Position numbers and translations under genes: made by a program. Positions 45,226 to 53,813 of a stretch of 64,000 nt of DNA are shown here, in pieces (within the stretch, counting starts at the first letter, position 1; every line of letters starts with the position of its first letter). The notes under the pieces were generated by a model. The model was not told the DNA's origin. It searched no databases and saw nothing but the letters and a program-made list of their open reading frames with translations. Source of the stretch: Streptomyces sp. NBC_01788 (lineage in GTDB: Bacteria > Actinomycetota > Actinomycetes > Streptomycetales > Streptomycetaceae); the NCBI RefSeq assembly GCF_035917575.1, contig NZ_CP109090.1, forward strand, positions 2,914,001 through 2,978,000, given 5' to 3'.

Positions 45226-46383
45226 CTACAGGCCCATGTCCTTGGCGATGATCGACTTCATGATCTCGCTGGTGCCGCCGTAGATGCGGTTGACGCGGTT
45301 GTCCGCGTACAGGCGGGCGATGGGGTACTCGTTCATGTAGCCGTAGCCGCCGTGCAGTTGGAGGCAGCGGTCGATGACGCGGTGGGCGACCTCGGTGCAG
45401 AACAGCTTGGCGGAGGCGGCCTCGGCGGGGGTCAGCTCACCGGCGTCGAGGGCCTCGAGCGCGCGGTCGGCGACGGCCTGCGCGGCGTCCACCTCGGCCT
45501 GGCAGGCGGCCAGCTCGAACTTGGTGTTCTGGAAGTGGGCGACCGGCTTGCCGAAGACCGTGCGCTCCAGCACATACTGCTTGGCGAACCGGACGGCGGC
45601 CCTGGCCTGCGCGTACGCGCCGAAGGCGATGCCCCACCGCTCGGAGGGCAGGTTGGCGCCGAGGTAGGAGAAGCCCTTGTTCTCCTCGCCGAGCAGGTCC
45701 TCGACCGGGACCTCGACATCGGTGAACGCCAGTTCGGCGGTGTCGGATGCCTTCAGGCCCAGCTTGTCGAGCTTGCGGCCCACCGAGTAGCCCTCGGACC
45801 GGGCGTCCACGGCGAACAGGGAGATGCCGTGGCGGCGGTCCTCAGCCGTCGGGGCGGCGGTGCGGGCGCAGACGATGACCCGGTCGGCGTGGACGCCACC
45901 GGTGATGAAGGTCTTGGCGCCGTTGAGGACGTAGTGCGTGCCGTCCTCGCTGAGCCGGGCGGTGGTCTTCATGCCGGCGAGGTCGGAGCCGGTGCCGGGC
46001 TCCGTCATCGCGATGGCCCACATCTCCTCGCCGGAGACGAACCTGGGCAGGTAGCGCTTCTTCTGCTCGTCGGTGGCGAGCATCTTGAGGTAGGGCAGCG
46101 CGAGCAGGACGTGCACGCCGGACCCGCCGAAGGTCACGCCCGCGCGGGCGGTCTCCTCGTACTGGACGGCCTCGAACCGGTGGGTCTGGAGTCCGGCGCC
46201 GCCGTACTCCTCGGGAACGTTGATCCCGAACAGACCGAGCTCGGCGAGCCGGTGGTAGAACTCGCGCGGGACCTGCCCTGCGGCGCACCACTCGTCGTAG
46301 ACCGGCACGACCTCCGCCTCGATGAAGGCACGAAGGGTCTCCCGGAACGCCTCGTGATCCTCTCCGAACACCACACGCCGCAC
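45226..46383 (-). CDS. Acyl-CoA dehydrogenase, FadE/long-chain type
   Basis: 385 aa from the GTG at 46383, placed six bases after GGAGGT. Complete ACAD fold: helical N-terminus (EDHEAFRETLRAFIEAEVVPVYDEW), FAD/substrate barrel with AIAMTEPGTGSDLAGMKTTA, and C-terminal helices LHGGYGYMNEYPIARLYADNRVNRIYGGTSEIMKSII. The canonical catalytic Glu position in the EGTSE motif is Gly (GGTSE), as in LCAD/IVD types whose base sits elsewhere. It oxidises acyl-CoA to trans-2-enoyl-CoA. Directly upstream of tesB and downstream of a TetR gene. Confidence 0.92.
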   Translation of the reverse strand: MRRVVFGEDHEAFRETLRAFIEAEVVPVYDEWCAAGQVPREFYHRLAELGLFGINVPEEYGGAGLQTHRFEAVQYEETARAGVTFGGSGVHVLLALPYLKMLATDEQKKRYLPRFVSGEEMWAIAMTEPGTGSDLAGMKTTARLSEDGTHYVLNGAKTFITGGVHADRVIVCARTAAPTAEDRRHGISLFAVDARSEGYSVGRKLDKLGLKASDTAELAFTDVEVPVEDLLGEENKGFSYLGANLPSERWGIAFGAYAQARAAVRFAKQYVLERTVFGKPVAHFQNTKFELAACQAEVDAAQAVADRALEALDAGELTPAEAASAKLFCTEVAHRVIDRCLQLHGGYGYMNEYPIARLYADNRVNRIYGGTSEIMKSIIAKDMGL

Positions 46384-46404
46384 GCCGCCACCTCCACAGA
46401 GCAA

Positions 46405-46424
46405 CTGTCCAAGCGCTTGCTCAG
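46405..46424. promoter_or_regulatory. Candidate TetR operator upstream of the acyl-CoA dehydrogenase
   Basis: TCCAAGCGCTTGCTCAG around the palindrome CAAGCGCTTG (46410-46419), just before the ribosome site. Similar AAGCGCTT sites occur before acyl-CoA dehydrogenase genes controlled by TetR proteins. Confidence 0.5.
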
Positions 46425-46482
46425 CCAAAGATACCGACGAGTACACAACCTCGTAAAGAGGCCGGACGCACCCGCGAACCGT

Positions 46483-47091
46483 TCAGCCCCCCGCGGGCGA
46501 CCCCGCGGAGGCGAAGGCCCCCCGAGCCATCCGGTGCAGCAGCTCCGCCGTGTCCCCGCGCCCCGGCAGGACACCCGCCCGCCCCAGGTGCGGCGTGGAG
46601 TTCAGCAGCCCGAACACCGAGTGCACGGCCGACCGCGCGGCCGGCTCACCGAGGTCCGGATGGACCCGCCGGACCACCTCCACCCACAGCTCGACGTACT
46701 GCCGCTGAAGCTGGCGCACCAGCTTGCGGTCGCTGTCCCGCAGGCGGTCCAGCTCCCGGTCGTGCAAGGTGATGAGCGGACGGTCGTCGAGCGCGAAGTC
46801 GATGTGGCCCTCGATGAGGGAGTCGAGCACCGCCTCGGGCCCGGCCACCCCGTCGGCCTCGGCCAGACGCCGCTTCGCCCCCGTCAGGAGCTGACCGCTG
46901 ATGCCGACCAGCAGCTCGGCGAGCATCGCGTCCTTGCCGGCGAAGTGCCGGTACAGACCCGGCCCGCTGATACCCACGGCGGCGCCTATCTCGTCGACGC
47001 CTACACCGTGGAACCCGCGTTCGGCGAAGAGCCGCGCCGCTTCCTTGAGGATCTGCTCGCGACGGGTGGGGGCATCGGTTCGAGTGGCCAT
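46483..47091 (-). CDS. TetR-family transcriptional regulator of acyl-CoA metabolism
   Basis: 202 aa. N-terminal TetR HTH (RREQILKEAARLFAERGFHGVGVDEIGAAVGISGPGLYRHFAGKDAMLAELL) followed by the all-helical effector domain. Of the type that controls branched-chain acyl-CoA genes and senses acyl-CoA esters (family knowledge). Divergent from the carboxylase operon with 108 bp between, where two near-identical 16-bp sites lie; it therefore probably controls that operon and itself. The ATG at 47091 follows a GGCCA site of weak strength. Confidence 0.9.
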   Translation of the reverse strand: MATRTDAPTRREQILKEAARLFAERGFHGVGVDEIGAAVGISGPGLYRHFAGKDAMLAELLVGISGQLLTGAKRRLAEADGVAGPEAVLDSLIEGHIDFALDDRPLITLHDRELDRLRDSDRKLVRQLQRQYVELWVEVVRRVHPDLGEPAARSAVHSVFGLLNSTPHLGRAGVLPGRGDTAELLHRMARGAFASAGSPAGG

Positions 47092-47113
47092 GAAAGCAAT
47101 TCTAGACAGGACG

Positions 47114-47160
47114 GTTAGCGCTCGTTAACCTGGAGGGGAATCGCGTTAACGCTCATTAAC
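47114..47160. promoter_or_regulatory. Two TetR operators in the divergent carboxylase promoter
   Basis: GTTAGCGCTCGTTAAC (47114-47129) and GTTAACGCTCATTAAC (47145-47160) differ at two positions and are 31 bp apart, about three helical turns. Each is an inverted repeat with GTTAA/TTAAC ends. They flank GGAGGGGAATCG and probably cover both promoters. Confidence 0.85.
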
Positions 47161-47199
47161 AGTCGGGGGCACCGGCCACCGGGTGAGGGGACCGCAAGG

Positions 47200-48816
47200 A
47201 TGCACGAGGCACCGGAGCTGACGAGCGCGGCCGATCCCGCGTCGGAGGCCTGGCGAGCCAACGAACAGGCACACCGCGCGCTCGCCGAGGAGCTGCGCGG
47301 CAAGCTCGCCGCCGCACGGCTCGGCGGCGGCGAGAAGGCGCGCGCCCGGCACACCGCGCGCGGGAAGCTGCTGCCGCGCGACCGCGTGGACACCCTCCTC
47401 GACGCCGGGTCGCCGTTCCTCGAGCTGGCCCCGCTGGCCGCCGACGGGATGTACGACGGCCAGGCACCGGCCGCCGGGGTCGTCGCCGGCGTCGGACGGG
47501 TCGGCGGACGCGAGTGCGTGATCGTCGCCAACGACGCCACTGTCAAGGGCGGGACCTACTACCCGATGACGGTGAAGAAGCACCTGCGGGCCCAGGAGGT
47601 GGCGCTGGAGAACCGCCTGCCCTGCCTGTACCTGGTCGACTCCGGCGGCGCCTTCCTGCCCATGCAGGACGAGGTCTTCCCCGACCGGGAGCACTTCGGG
47701 CGGATCTTCTACAACCAGGCCCGGATGTCGGGGGCCGGGATCCCGCAGATCGCCGCGGTCCTCGGCTCCTGCACGGCCGGCGGCGCCTACGTCCCGGCGA
47801 TGAGCGACGAGGCCGTGATCGTCCGCAACCAGGGCACGATCTTCCTGGGCGGGCCGCCGCTGGTGAAGGCGGCCACCGGCGAGGTCGTGACCGCCGAGGA
47901 GCTCGGCGGCGGCGAGGTGCACTCCCGGATCTCCGGCGTCACCGACCACCTCGCCGAGGACGACGCCCACGCCCTGCGCATCGTGCGGAACATCGTCTCC
48001 ACCCTGCCCGCGCGCGGCGCCCTGCCGTGGACGGTCACCGAGGCGGTCGAACCCAAGGTCGACCCCATGGGACTGTACGGCGCGGTGCCCGCCGACCCCC
48101 GCACCCCCTACGACGCCCGCGAGATCATCGCGCGCGTGGTCGACGGCTCCCGTTTCGCCGAGTTCAAGTCCGAGTTCGGGCAGACCCTCGTCACCGGCTT
48201 CGCCCGGATCCACGGCCACCCGGTCGGGATCGTCGCCAACAACGGCATCCTGTTCGCCGAGTCCGCCCAGAAGGGCGCCCACTTCATCGAGCTGTGCGAC
48301 CAGCGCGGGATCCCGCTGCTGTTCCTGCAGAACATCTCGGGCTTCATGGTGGGCAAGGACTACGAGGCGGGCGGCATCGCCAAGCACGGCGCCAAGATGG
48401 TCACCGCGGTCGCCTGCACCCGCGTGCCCAAGCTGACCGTCGTGGTCGGCGGCTCGTACGGCGCGGGCAACTACTCCATGTGCGGCCGGGCGTACTCCCC
48501 CCGCTTCCTGTGGATGTGGCCGAACGCCAAGATCTCCGTCATGGGCGGCGAGCAGGCCGCCTCCGTGCTCGCCACCGTCAAGCGGGACCAGCTCGAAGGC
48601 CGGGGCGAGGAGTGGCCGGCGCAGGACGAGGAGTCCTTCAGGGCCCCCATCCGCGCCCAGTACGAGCACCAGGGCAACGCCTACTACGCCACCGCCCGCC
48701 TGTGGGACGACGGCGTGATCGACCCGCTGGAGACCCGCCAGGTGCTGGGCCTGGCCCTGACCGCGTGCGCCAACGCGCCACTGGGTGACCCCCAGTTCGG
48801 CGTCTTCCGGATGTGA
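47200..48816 (+). CDS. mccB: Acyl-CoA carboxylase, carboxyltransferase beta subunit (methylcrotonyl-CoA type)
   Basis: 538 aa. Transfers the carboxyl group from carboxybiotin to an acyl-CoA. Typical carboxyltransferase pair: N-half with [45 protein letters not shown] and [21 protein letters not shown]-half with [50 protein letters not shown] and [41 protein letters not shown], the last two specific for the methylcrotonyl/propionyl group. Context with HMG-CoA lyase points to 3-methylcrotonyl-CoA in leucine breakdown. The ATG at 47200 follows GAGGGGA. Confidence 0.93.
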   Translation: MHEAPELTSAADPASEAWRANEQAHRALAEELRGKLAAARLGGGEKARARHTARGKLLPRDRVDTLLDAGSPFLELAPLAADGMYDGQAPAAGVVAGVGRVGGRECVIVANDATVKGGTYYPMTVKKHLRAQEVALENRLPCLYLVDSGGAFLPMQDEVFPDREHFGRIFYNQARMSGAGIPQIAAVLGSCTAGGAYVPAMSDEAVIVRNQGTIFLGGPPLVKAATGEVVTAEELGGGEVHSRISGVTDHLAEDDAHALRIVRNIVSTLPARGALPWTVTEAVEPKVDPMGLYGAVPADPRTPYDAREIIARVVDGSRFAEFKSEFGQTLVTGFARIHGHPVGIVANNGILFAESAQKGAHFIELCDQRGIPLLFLQNISGFMVGKDYEAGGIAKHGAKMVTAVACTRVPKLTVVVGGSYGAGNYSMCGRAYSPRFLWMWPNAKISVMGGEQAASVLATVKRDQLEGRGEEWPAQDEESFRAPIRAQYEHQGNAYYATARLWDDGVIDPLETRQVLGLALTACANAPLGDPQFGVFRM

Positions 48817-48827
48817 GGGGGGACCTC

Positions 48828-50852
48828 GTGACGATGTTCGAAACGGTTCTGGTGGCCAATCGGGGCGAGATCGCCGTCCGGGTCATCCGTACGCTGCGCG
48901 CGCTCGGTGTGCGCTCGGTGGCCGTCTTCTCCGACGCCGACGCCGACGCCCGGCACGTCCGGGAGGCCGACACGGCGGTCCGGATCGGACCGGCGCCCGC
49001 GGCCGAGAGCTATCTGTCCGTCGAGCGGATCCTGGAGGCCGCCGCCCGCACCGGCGCGCAGGCCGTCCACCCCGGGTACGGCTTCCTGGCGGAGAACGCC
49101 GGGTTCGCGCGGGCCTGCGAGGAGGCCGGGCTGGTCTTCATCGGCCCTCCGGCGGACGCGATCTCCCTCATGGGCGACAAGATCCGCGCGAAGGAGACGG
49201 TGAAGGCGGCCGGGGTGCCGGTGGTACCCGGCTCCAGTGGCTCCGGGCTCACCGACGCTCAACTCGCCGAAGCGGCCCGCGAGATCGGCATGCCGGTGCT
49301 GCTGAAGCCGTCCGCCGGCGGTGGCGGCAAGGGCATGCGGCTGGTGCGGGACGCCGGCCTGATCGACGAGGAGATCGCCGCCGCCCGTCGTGAGGCTCGC
49401 GCCTCCTTCGGCGACGACACGCTGCTGGTCGAGCGCTGGGTCGACCGCCCCCGGCACATCGAGATCCAGGTCCTGGCCGACGGGCACGGCAACGTGGTGC
49501 ACCTCGGCGAGCGCGAGTGCTCCCTCCAGCGCCGCCACCAGAAGATCGTCGAGGAGGCGCCGAGCGTGCTCCTCGACGAGGAGACCCGGGCCGCGATGGG
49601 CGAGGCCGCGGTCCAGGCGGCCCGTTCCTGCGGCTACCGGGGCGCGGGCACGGTGGAGTTCATCGTCCCCGGCGGCGACCCGGCGGCGTACTTCTTCATG
49701 GAGATGAACACGCGCCTCCAGGTGGAGCACCCGGTCACCGAGCTGATCACGGGGCTCGACCTGGTGGAGTGGCAGCTGCGGGTGGCGGCGGGTGAGCCGC
49801 TGGCGTTCGCCCAGGAGGACGTCCGGCTGACCGGTCACGCGATCGAGGCCCGTCTGTGCGCGGAGGACCCGGCACGCGGGTTCCTGCCCTCGGGCGGCAC
49901 GGTGCTCGCACTGCGCGAGCCGCAGGGCGAGGGCGTACGCACCGACTCCGGGCTCAGCGAGGGCACGGAGGTCGGCAGCCTGTACGACCCGATGCTGTCC
50001 AAGGTGATCGCCTACGGCCCGGACCGCGCCACCGCGCTCAGGAAGCTGCGTGCGGCCCTCGCCGGGACGGTCACGCTGGGCGTGCAGACCAACGCCGGGT
50101 TCCTGCGCCGGCTGCTGGCCCACCCGGCCGTCGTGGCGGGCGAACTGGACACGGGCCTGGTCGAGCGAGTGGTCGACGAGCTGGTCCCGACGGAGGTGCC
50201 GGCGGAGGTGTACGAGGCCGCGGCGCTGCTGCGTCAGGCGGCGCTCGGCCCGGCCCGGGCGACCGGTTGGGTGGACCCGTTCTCCGCCGCGGACGGCTGG
50301 CGCCTGGGCGGCGAGCCGGCCTGGACGGTCCACCATCTGCGCGTGCCGGGACACGAGCCGGTCGCCGTACGCGTGCGCCGCACGCCAGACGGCGGAGCCG
50401 AGGTGCTGACGGACGGGTCCGGTACACCTCGCCGGGCGTCCGGGGGCCTGCCCCCGCGAGCCGGCACCGACGACCGGTTCACCTTCCAACTGGACGGCGT
50501 CGTACACACCTTCGCCACCACGCCGGACGGCACCTGGCTCGGCCGCGACGGCGACGTCTGGCACGTGCGCGACCACGACCCGGTGGCCGCCTCGCTCAGC
50601 CGCGCGGCCCACTCCGGCGCCGACTCGCTCACCGCTCCCATGCCGGGCACGGTCACCGTGGTGAAGGTCGCGGTCGGCGACGAGGTGGTGGCGGGCCAGA
50701 GCCTGCTGGTGGTCGAGGCGATGAAGATGGAGCACGTCATCTCCGCGCCGCACGCCGGCACCGTCACCGAACTGGACGTCGCACCGGGCGCGACGGTCGC
50801 CATGGACCAGGTCCTGGCGGTCATCGCCCCGGCGGAGGAGGAGACGGCATGA
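48828..50852 (+). CDS. mccA: Acyl-CoA carboxylase alpha subunit (biotin carboxylase + biotin carrier)
   Basis: 674 aa from the GTG at 48828 (AGGGGGGA before it); ATG at 48834 is an alternative. Residues 1-450 are biotin carboxylase (VLVANRGEIAVRVIRTL start, ATP-grasp GGGGKGMR, EMNTRLQVEHPVTE), then a middle BT-like domain, and a biotinyl domain at about 600-674 with the modified Lys633 in EAMKMEHV. It makes carboxybiotin from bicarbonate and ATP for the beta subunit encoded upstream. It starts 11 bp after mccB and its stop overlaps the next ATG, so the operon is coupled. Confidence 0.94.
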   Translation: MTMFETVLVANRGEIAVRVIRTLRALGVRSVAVFSDADADARHVREADTAVRIGPAPAAESYLSVERILEAAARTGAQAVHPGYGFLAENAGFARACEEAGLVFIGPPADAISLMGDKIRAKETVKAAGVPVVPGSSGSGLTDAQLAEAAREIGMPVLLKPSAGGGGKGMRLVRDAGLIDEEIAAARREARASFGDDTLLVERWVDRPRHIEIQVLADGHGNVVHLGERECSLQRRHQKIVEEAPSVLLDEETRAAMGEAAVQAARSCGYRGAGTVEFIVPGGDPAAYFFMEMNTRLQVEHPVTELITGLDLVEWQLRVAAGEPLAFAQEDVRLTGHAIEARLCAEDPARGFLPSGGTVLALREPQGEGVRTDSGLSEGTEVGSLYDPMLSKVIAYGPDRATALRKLRAALAGTVTLGVQTNAGFLRRLLAHPAVVAGELDTGLVERVVDELVPTEVPAEVYEAAALLRQAALGPARATGWVDPFSAADGWRLGGEPAWTVHHLRVPGHEPVAVRVRRTPDGGAEVLTDGSGTPRRASGGLPPRAGTDDRFTFQLDGVVHTFATTPDGTWLGRDGDVWHVRDHDPVAASLSRAAHSGADSLTAPMPGTVTVVKVAVGDEVVAGQSLLVVEAMKMEHVISAPHAGTVTELDVAPGATVAMDQVLAVIAPAEEETA

Positions 50853-51817
50853 CCGCCCCGGACGGCATGAGCGCCCCGGAGACCGGCCTCCCGATGGTGG
50901 TCACGGCGCCCGACCTGCCCGCGCGGGTCAGGATCCACGAGGTCGGGCCGCGCGACGGACTGCAGAACGAGAAGGCGACCGTACCGACCGACGTCAAGGC
51001 GGAGTTCATCCGCCGCCTCGCCGACGCGGGTCTGACGACCGTGGAGGCCACCAGCTTCGTCCACCCGAAGTGGGTTCCCCAACTGGCGGACGCGGAGGCA
51101 CTGTTCCCGCAGGTCAAGGATCTGAAGGGGGTGCGTCTTCCGGTCCTCGTGCCCAATGCGCGCGGACTGGATCGCGCGCTCGCGCTGGGGGCGGACCGTA
51201 TCGCCGTCTTCGCCAGCGCCACCGAGTCCTTCGCCAAGGCCAACCTCAACCGCACGGTGGAGGAGTCGCTCGCGGTCTTCGAACCCGTGGTGGCCCGCGC
51301 GAAGGAGGAGGGCGCCCATGTCCGCGGCTATGTCTCCATGTGCTTCGGCGATCCCTGGGAGGGCGCCGTCCCGATCCACCAGGTCGTCCATGTGTGCAGG
51401 GCACTCCTGGACATGGGCTGCGACGAGCTGAGCCTCGGGGACACGATCGGTGTCGCCACCCCGGGGCACGTCCTGGAGCTGCTGGCCGCGCTCAACGAGC
51501 GGCACGTGCCGACCTCCGCGCTCGGCGTGCACTTCCACGACACCTACGGCCAGGCACTCGCCAACACCCTGGCCGCCCTCCAGCACGGCGTCACCACCGT
51601 CGACGCCTCCGCGGGCGGTCTCGGTGGGTGTCCGTACGCCAAGTCCGCCACCGGCAACCTCGCCACCGAGGACCTCGTGTGGATGCTCCAGGGTCTCGGC
51701 ATCGAGACCGGAGTCGACCTCGGCCGCCTCACCGCCACCAGCGCGTGGATGGCCGAACGGCTGGGCCGCCCCAGCCCCTCCCGCACCCTCCGTGCCCTCT
51801 CCCACAAGGAGCAGTGA
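50849..51817 (+). CDS. mvaB: Hydroxymethylglutaryl-CoA lyase
   Basis: 322 aa. The ATG at 50849 overlaps the previous stop (ATGA). Cleaves 3-hydroxy-3-methylglutaryl-CoA to acetyl-CoA and acetoacetate, the last step of leucine degradation. DRE-TIM metallolyase: RIHEVGPRDGLQNEKATVP at the start (metal Asp and catalytic Arg), TSFVHPKWVPQLADAEALF, ELSLGDTIGVATPGHV, HFHDTYGQALANTLAAL with metal histidines, and the cysteine signature AGGLGGCPYAKSATGNLATED typical of HMG-CoA lyase. The first 25 residues are a poorly conserved extension. Confidence 0.94.
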   Translation: MTAPDGMSAPETGLPMVVTAPDLPARVRIHEVGPRDGLQNEKATVPTDVKAEFIRRLADAGLTTVEATSFVHPKWVPQLADAEALFPQVKDLKGVRLPVLVPNARGLDRALALGADRIAVFASATESFAKANLNRTVEESLAVFEPVVARAKEEGAHVRGYVSMCFGDPWEGAVPIHQVVHVCRALLDMGCDELSLGDTIGVATPGHVLELLAALNERHVPTSALGVHFHDTYGQALANTLAALQHGVTTVDASAGGLGGCPYAKSATGNLATEDLVWMLQGLGIETGVDLGRLTATSAWMAERLGRPSPSRTLRALSHKEQ

Positions 51818-51823
51818 TCGACC

Positions 51824-52984
51824 ATGAACCACCGTCTCTCCCCCGAGCTGGAGGAACTCCGCCGTACGGTGGAGCAGTTCGCCCACGACGTCGTCGCCCC
51901 GAAGATCGGCGACTTCTACGAGCGGCACGAGTTCCCGTACGAGATCGTGCGGGAGATGGGCCGTATGGGCCTGTTCGGGCTGCCGTTCCCGGAGGAGTAC
52001 GGCGGCATGGGCGGCGACTACCTGGCGCTGGGCATCGCCCTCGAGGAACTGGCGCGGGTGGACTCGTCGGTCGCCATCACACTGGAGGCCGGGGTCTCGC
52101 TCGGCGCCATGCCGATCCACCTCTTCGGCACCGAGGAGCAGAAGCGCGAGTGGCTGCCGCGGCTGTGCTCCGGCGAGATACTCGGCGCCTTCGGCCTCAC
52201 CGAGCCCGACGGCGGCTCGGACGCGGGCGCGACCCGCACGACGGCCCGGCTCGACCCGGAGACCGACGAGTGGGTGATCAACGGCACCAAGTGCTTCATC
52301 ACCAACTCGGGCACGGACATCACCGGACTGGTGACGGTGACGGCGGTGACCGGCCGCAAGCCCGACGGGCGCCCGCAGATCTCCGCGATCATCGTCCCCT
52401 CCGGCACCCCCGGCTTCACGGTGGCGCCCGCCTACTCGAAGGTCGGCTGGAACGCCTCCGACACCCGTGAGCTGTCCTTCGCCGACGTCCGGGTGCCGGC
52501 GGCGAACCTGCTCGGCGAGGAGGGCCGCGGCTACGCGCAGTTCCTGCGCATCCTCGACGAGGGCCGGATCGCCATCGCGGCGCTGGCGACCGGGCTGGCG
52601 CAGGGCTGTGTCGACGAGTCGGTGAAGTACGCCAAGGAGCGCCACGCCTTCGGCAAGCCCATCGGCTCCAACCAGGCCATCCAGTTCAAGATCGCCGACA
52701 TGGAGATGAAGGCCCACACCTCCCGTCTCGCCTGGCGCGACGCGGCCTACCGCCTGGTGGCCGGTGAGCCCTTCAAGAAGGAGGCCGCCCTGGCCAAGCT
52801 CTACTCCTCGACGATCGCCGTCGACAACGCCCGCGACGCGACCCAGGTCCACGGCGGCTACGGCTTCATGAACGAGTATCCGGTGGCCCGCATGTGGCGC
52901 GACTCCAAGATCCTCGAGATCGGCGAGGGCACGAGCGAGGTGCAGCGGATGCTGATCGCACGGGAGTTGGGGCTGACCGGCTGA
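51824..52984 (+). CDS. acdH: Acyl-CoA dehydrogenase (AcdH-like, branched/short-chain)
   Basis: 386 aa; the ATG at 51824 lies six bases after mvaB. Complete ACAD: LEELRRTVEQFAHDVVAPKIGDFYERHEFPYEIV, FGLTEPDGGSDAGATRTTARL, INGTKCFITNSG, and C-terminal VHGGYGFMNEYPVARMWRDSKILEIGEGTSEVQRMLIA. Unlike true isovaleryl-CoA dehydrogenases the canonical catalytic Glu is present (GEGTSE), which fits the broad-specificity branched-chain AcdH known from Streptomyces. In this operon it would make methylcrotonyl-CoA from isovaleryl-CoA. A strong terminator follows. Confidence 0.93.
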   Translation: MNHRLSPELEELRRTVEQFAHDVVAPKIGDFYERHEFPYEIVREMGRMGLFGLPFPEEYGGMGGDYLALGIALEELARVDSSVAITLEAGVSLGAMPIHLFGTEEQKREWLPRLCSGEILGAFGLTEPDGGSDAGATRTTARLDPETDEWVINGTKCFITNSGTDITGLVTVTAVTGRKPDGRPQISAIIVPSGTPGFTVAPAYSKVGWNASDTRELSFADVRVPAANLLGEEGRGYAQFLRILDEGRIAIAALATGLAQGCVDESVKYAKERHAFGKPIGSNQAIQFKIADMEMKAHTSRLAWRDAAYRLVAGEPFKKEAALAKLYSSTIAVDNARDATQVHGGYGFMNEYPVARMWRDSKILEIGEGTSEVQRMLIARELGLTG

Positions 52985-52990
52985 TCTCCG

Positions 52991-53039
52991 CGGCTGCCGG
53001 GCGGATGGAGCCTCACCGACCCCATCCGCCCGGCAGCCG
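52991..53039 (+). terminator. Terminator of the leucine-degradation operon
   Basis: 18-bp perfect arms, CGGCTGCCGGGCGGATGG (52991-53008) with 53022-53039, and a 13-nt loop, just past the acdH stop. No T-run. Confidence 0.85.
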
Positions 53040-53134
53040 GCAGACGGACGCACCGCACCAGCCTCAGAACGGCTGGTACAACGTCCTGGAGAACTGCAAC
53101 AAGCTCAGCCGCGCCGGCTGAGCCCGGAGGTCCC

Positions 53135-53473
53135 GTGAAGAACGCGCAGCCATGGAAGTCCTTCGTTCCCATGGCGGTCAATCTGCTGCTCGGGATTCCG
53201 GCGATCGTGCCGATCTTCCTGGTCTGGTACGTCCTGTCCAACGGCCCGCTGGCCGAGCTGGGCTTGACGATCCAGGACCCGAACGAGGACGACGGGATGC
53301 TGCTCTGGCTGGTCATCGTCGTACCCGTGGTGGCCGGCTTCGCGGGGATCTGGACACTGGTCAACATCTGGCTACGGCGCAGGCTGTTCACCGTCCCGCC
53401 GCCGTACCCGTACTGGCTGGCGTGCGTGACGGCGACCCTCGCCCCCTGCTTCGTGGGACTCGGGCTCGGCTGA
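53135..53473 (+). CDS. Small integral membrane protein, unknown
   Basis: 112 aa, a GTG start at 53135 with GGAGGT just upstream. Three hydrophobic helices: FVPMAVNLLLGIPAIVPIFLVWYVL, MLLWLVIVVPVVAGFAGIW plus TLVNIWL, and YWLACVTATLAPCFVGLGLG, with a short acidic extracytoplasmic loop (QDPNEDDG). Not recognised; no motif beyond the helices. It sits between the leucine operon terminator and the siderophore genes and is probably a separate transcript. Confidence 0.75.
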   Translation: MKNAQPWKSFVPMAVNLLLGIPAIVPIFLVWYVLSNGPLAELGLTIQDPNEDDGMLLWLVIVVPVVAGFAGIWTLVNIWLRRRLFTVPPPYPYWLACVTATLAPCFVGLGLG

Positions 53474-53813
53474 ACGGATGCCGTACGGCGTGGCGCGAGC
53501 GTGTACGGCACCGCAGGACAGCACAGTCCACGGCTGGGAGGCGGGGCCCGGCAAGGGGGCCGGCGCGCCTGTCGACGTCCTGTCCGGTCAACGCCGGACC
53601 GCCACCGATGCGTTGAGCCGCAGGCAGCGCGCCGCCGTCTGAGGCACCGGCCCCCCATTCGGCTGACCCGGAGCCCCGTGAGGCGATCGGCCCGGCCGCG
53701 CGTCCATGCCCTCGATCGAGGTAGACGACCGTTGGTCAATCACTAAGGTTAGGCTAACCTGGCTTCGATTTTGTCCGGCGGGCGCTCCGCCCCGTTCGAA
53801 AGCAGTCACACCC
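53474..53813. other. Gene-free region upstream of desE
   Basis: 340 bp with no credible gene. The only signal seen is the iron box at 53746-53760; the rest is GC-rich without clear promoter or repeat. Confidence 0.6.
53746..53760 (+). promoter_or_regulatory. Iron box (DmdR/DtxR operator) upstream of desE
   Basis: AGGTTAGGCTAACCT is a perfect 15-bp palindrome matching the DtxR/DmdR1 consensus core, 54-68 bp before the desE start. Under iron repletion the regulator binds here and shuts off siderophore uptake. Confidence 0.93.
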
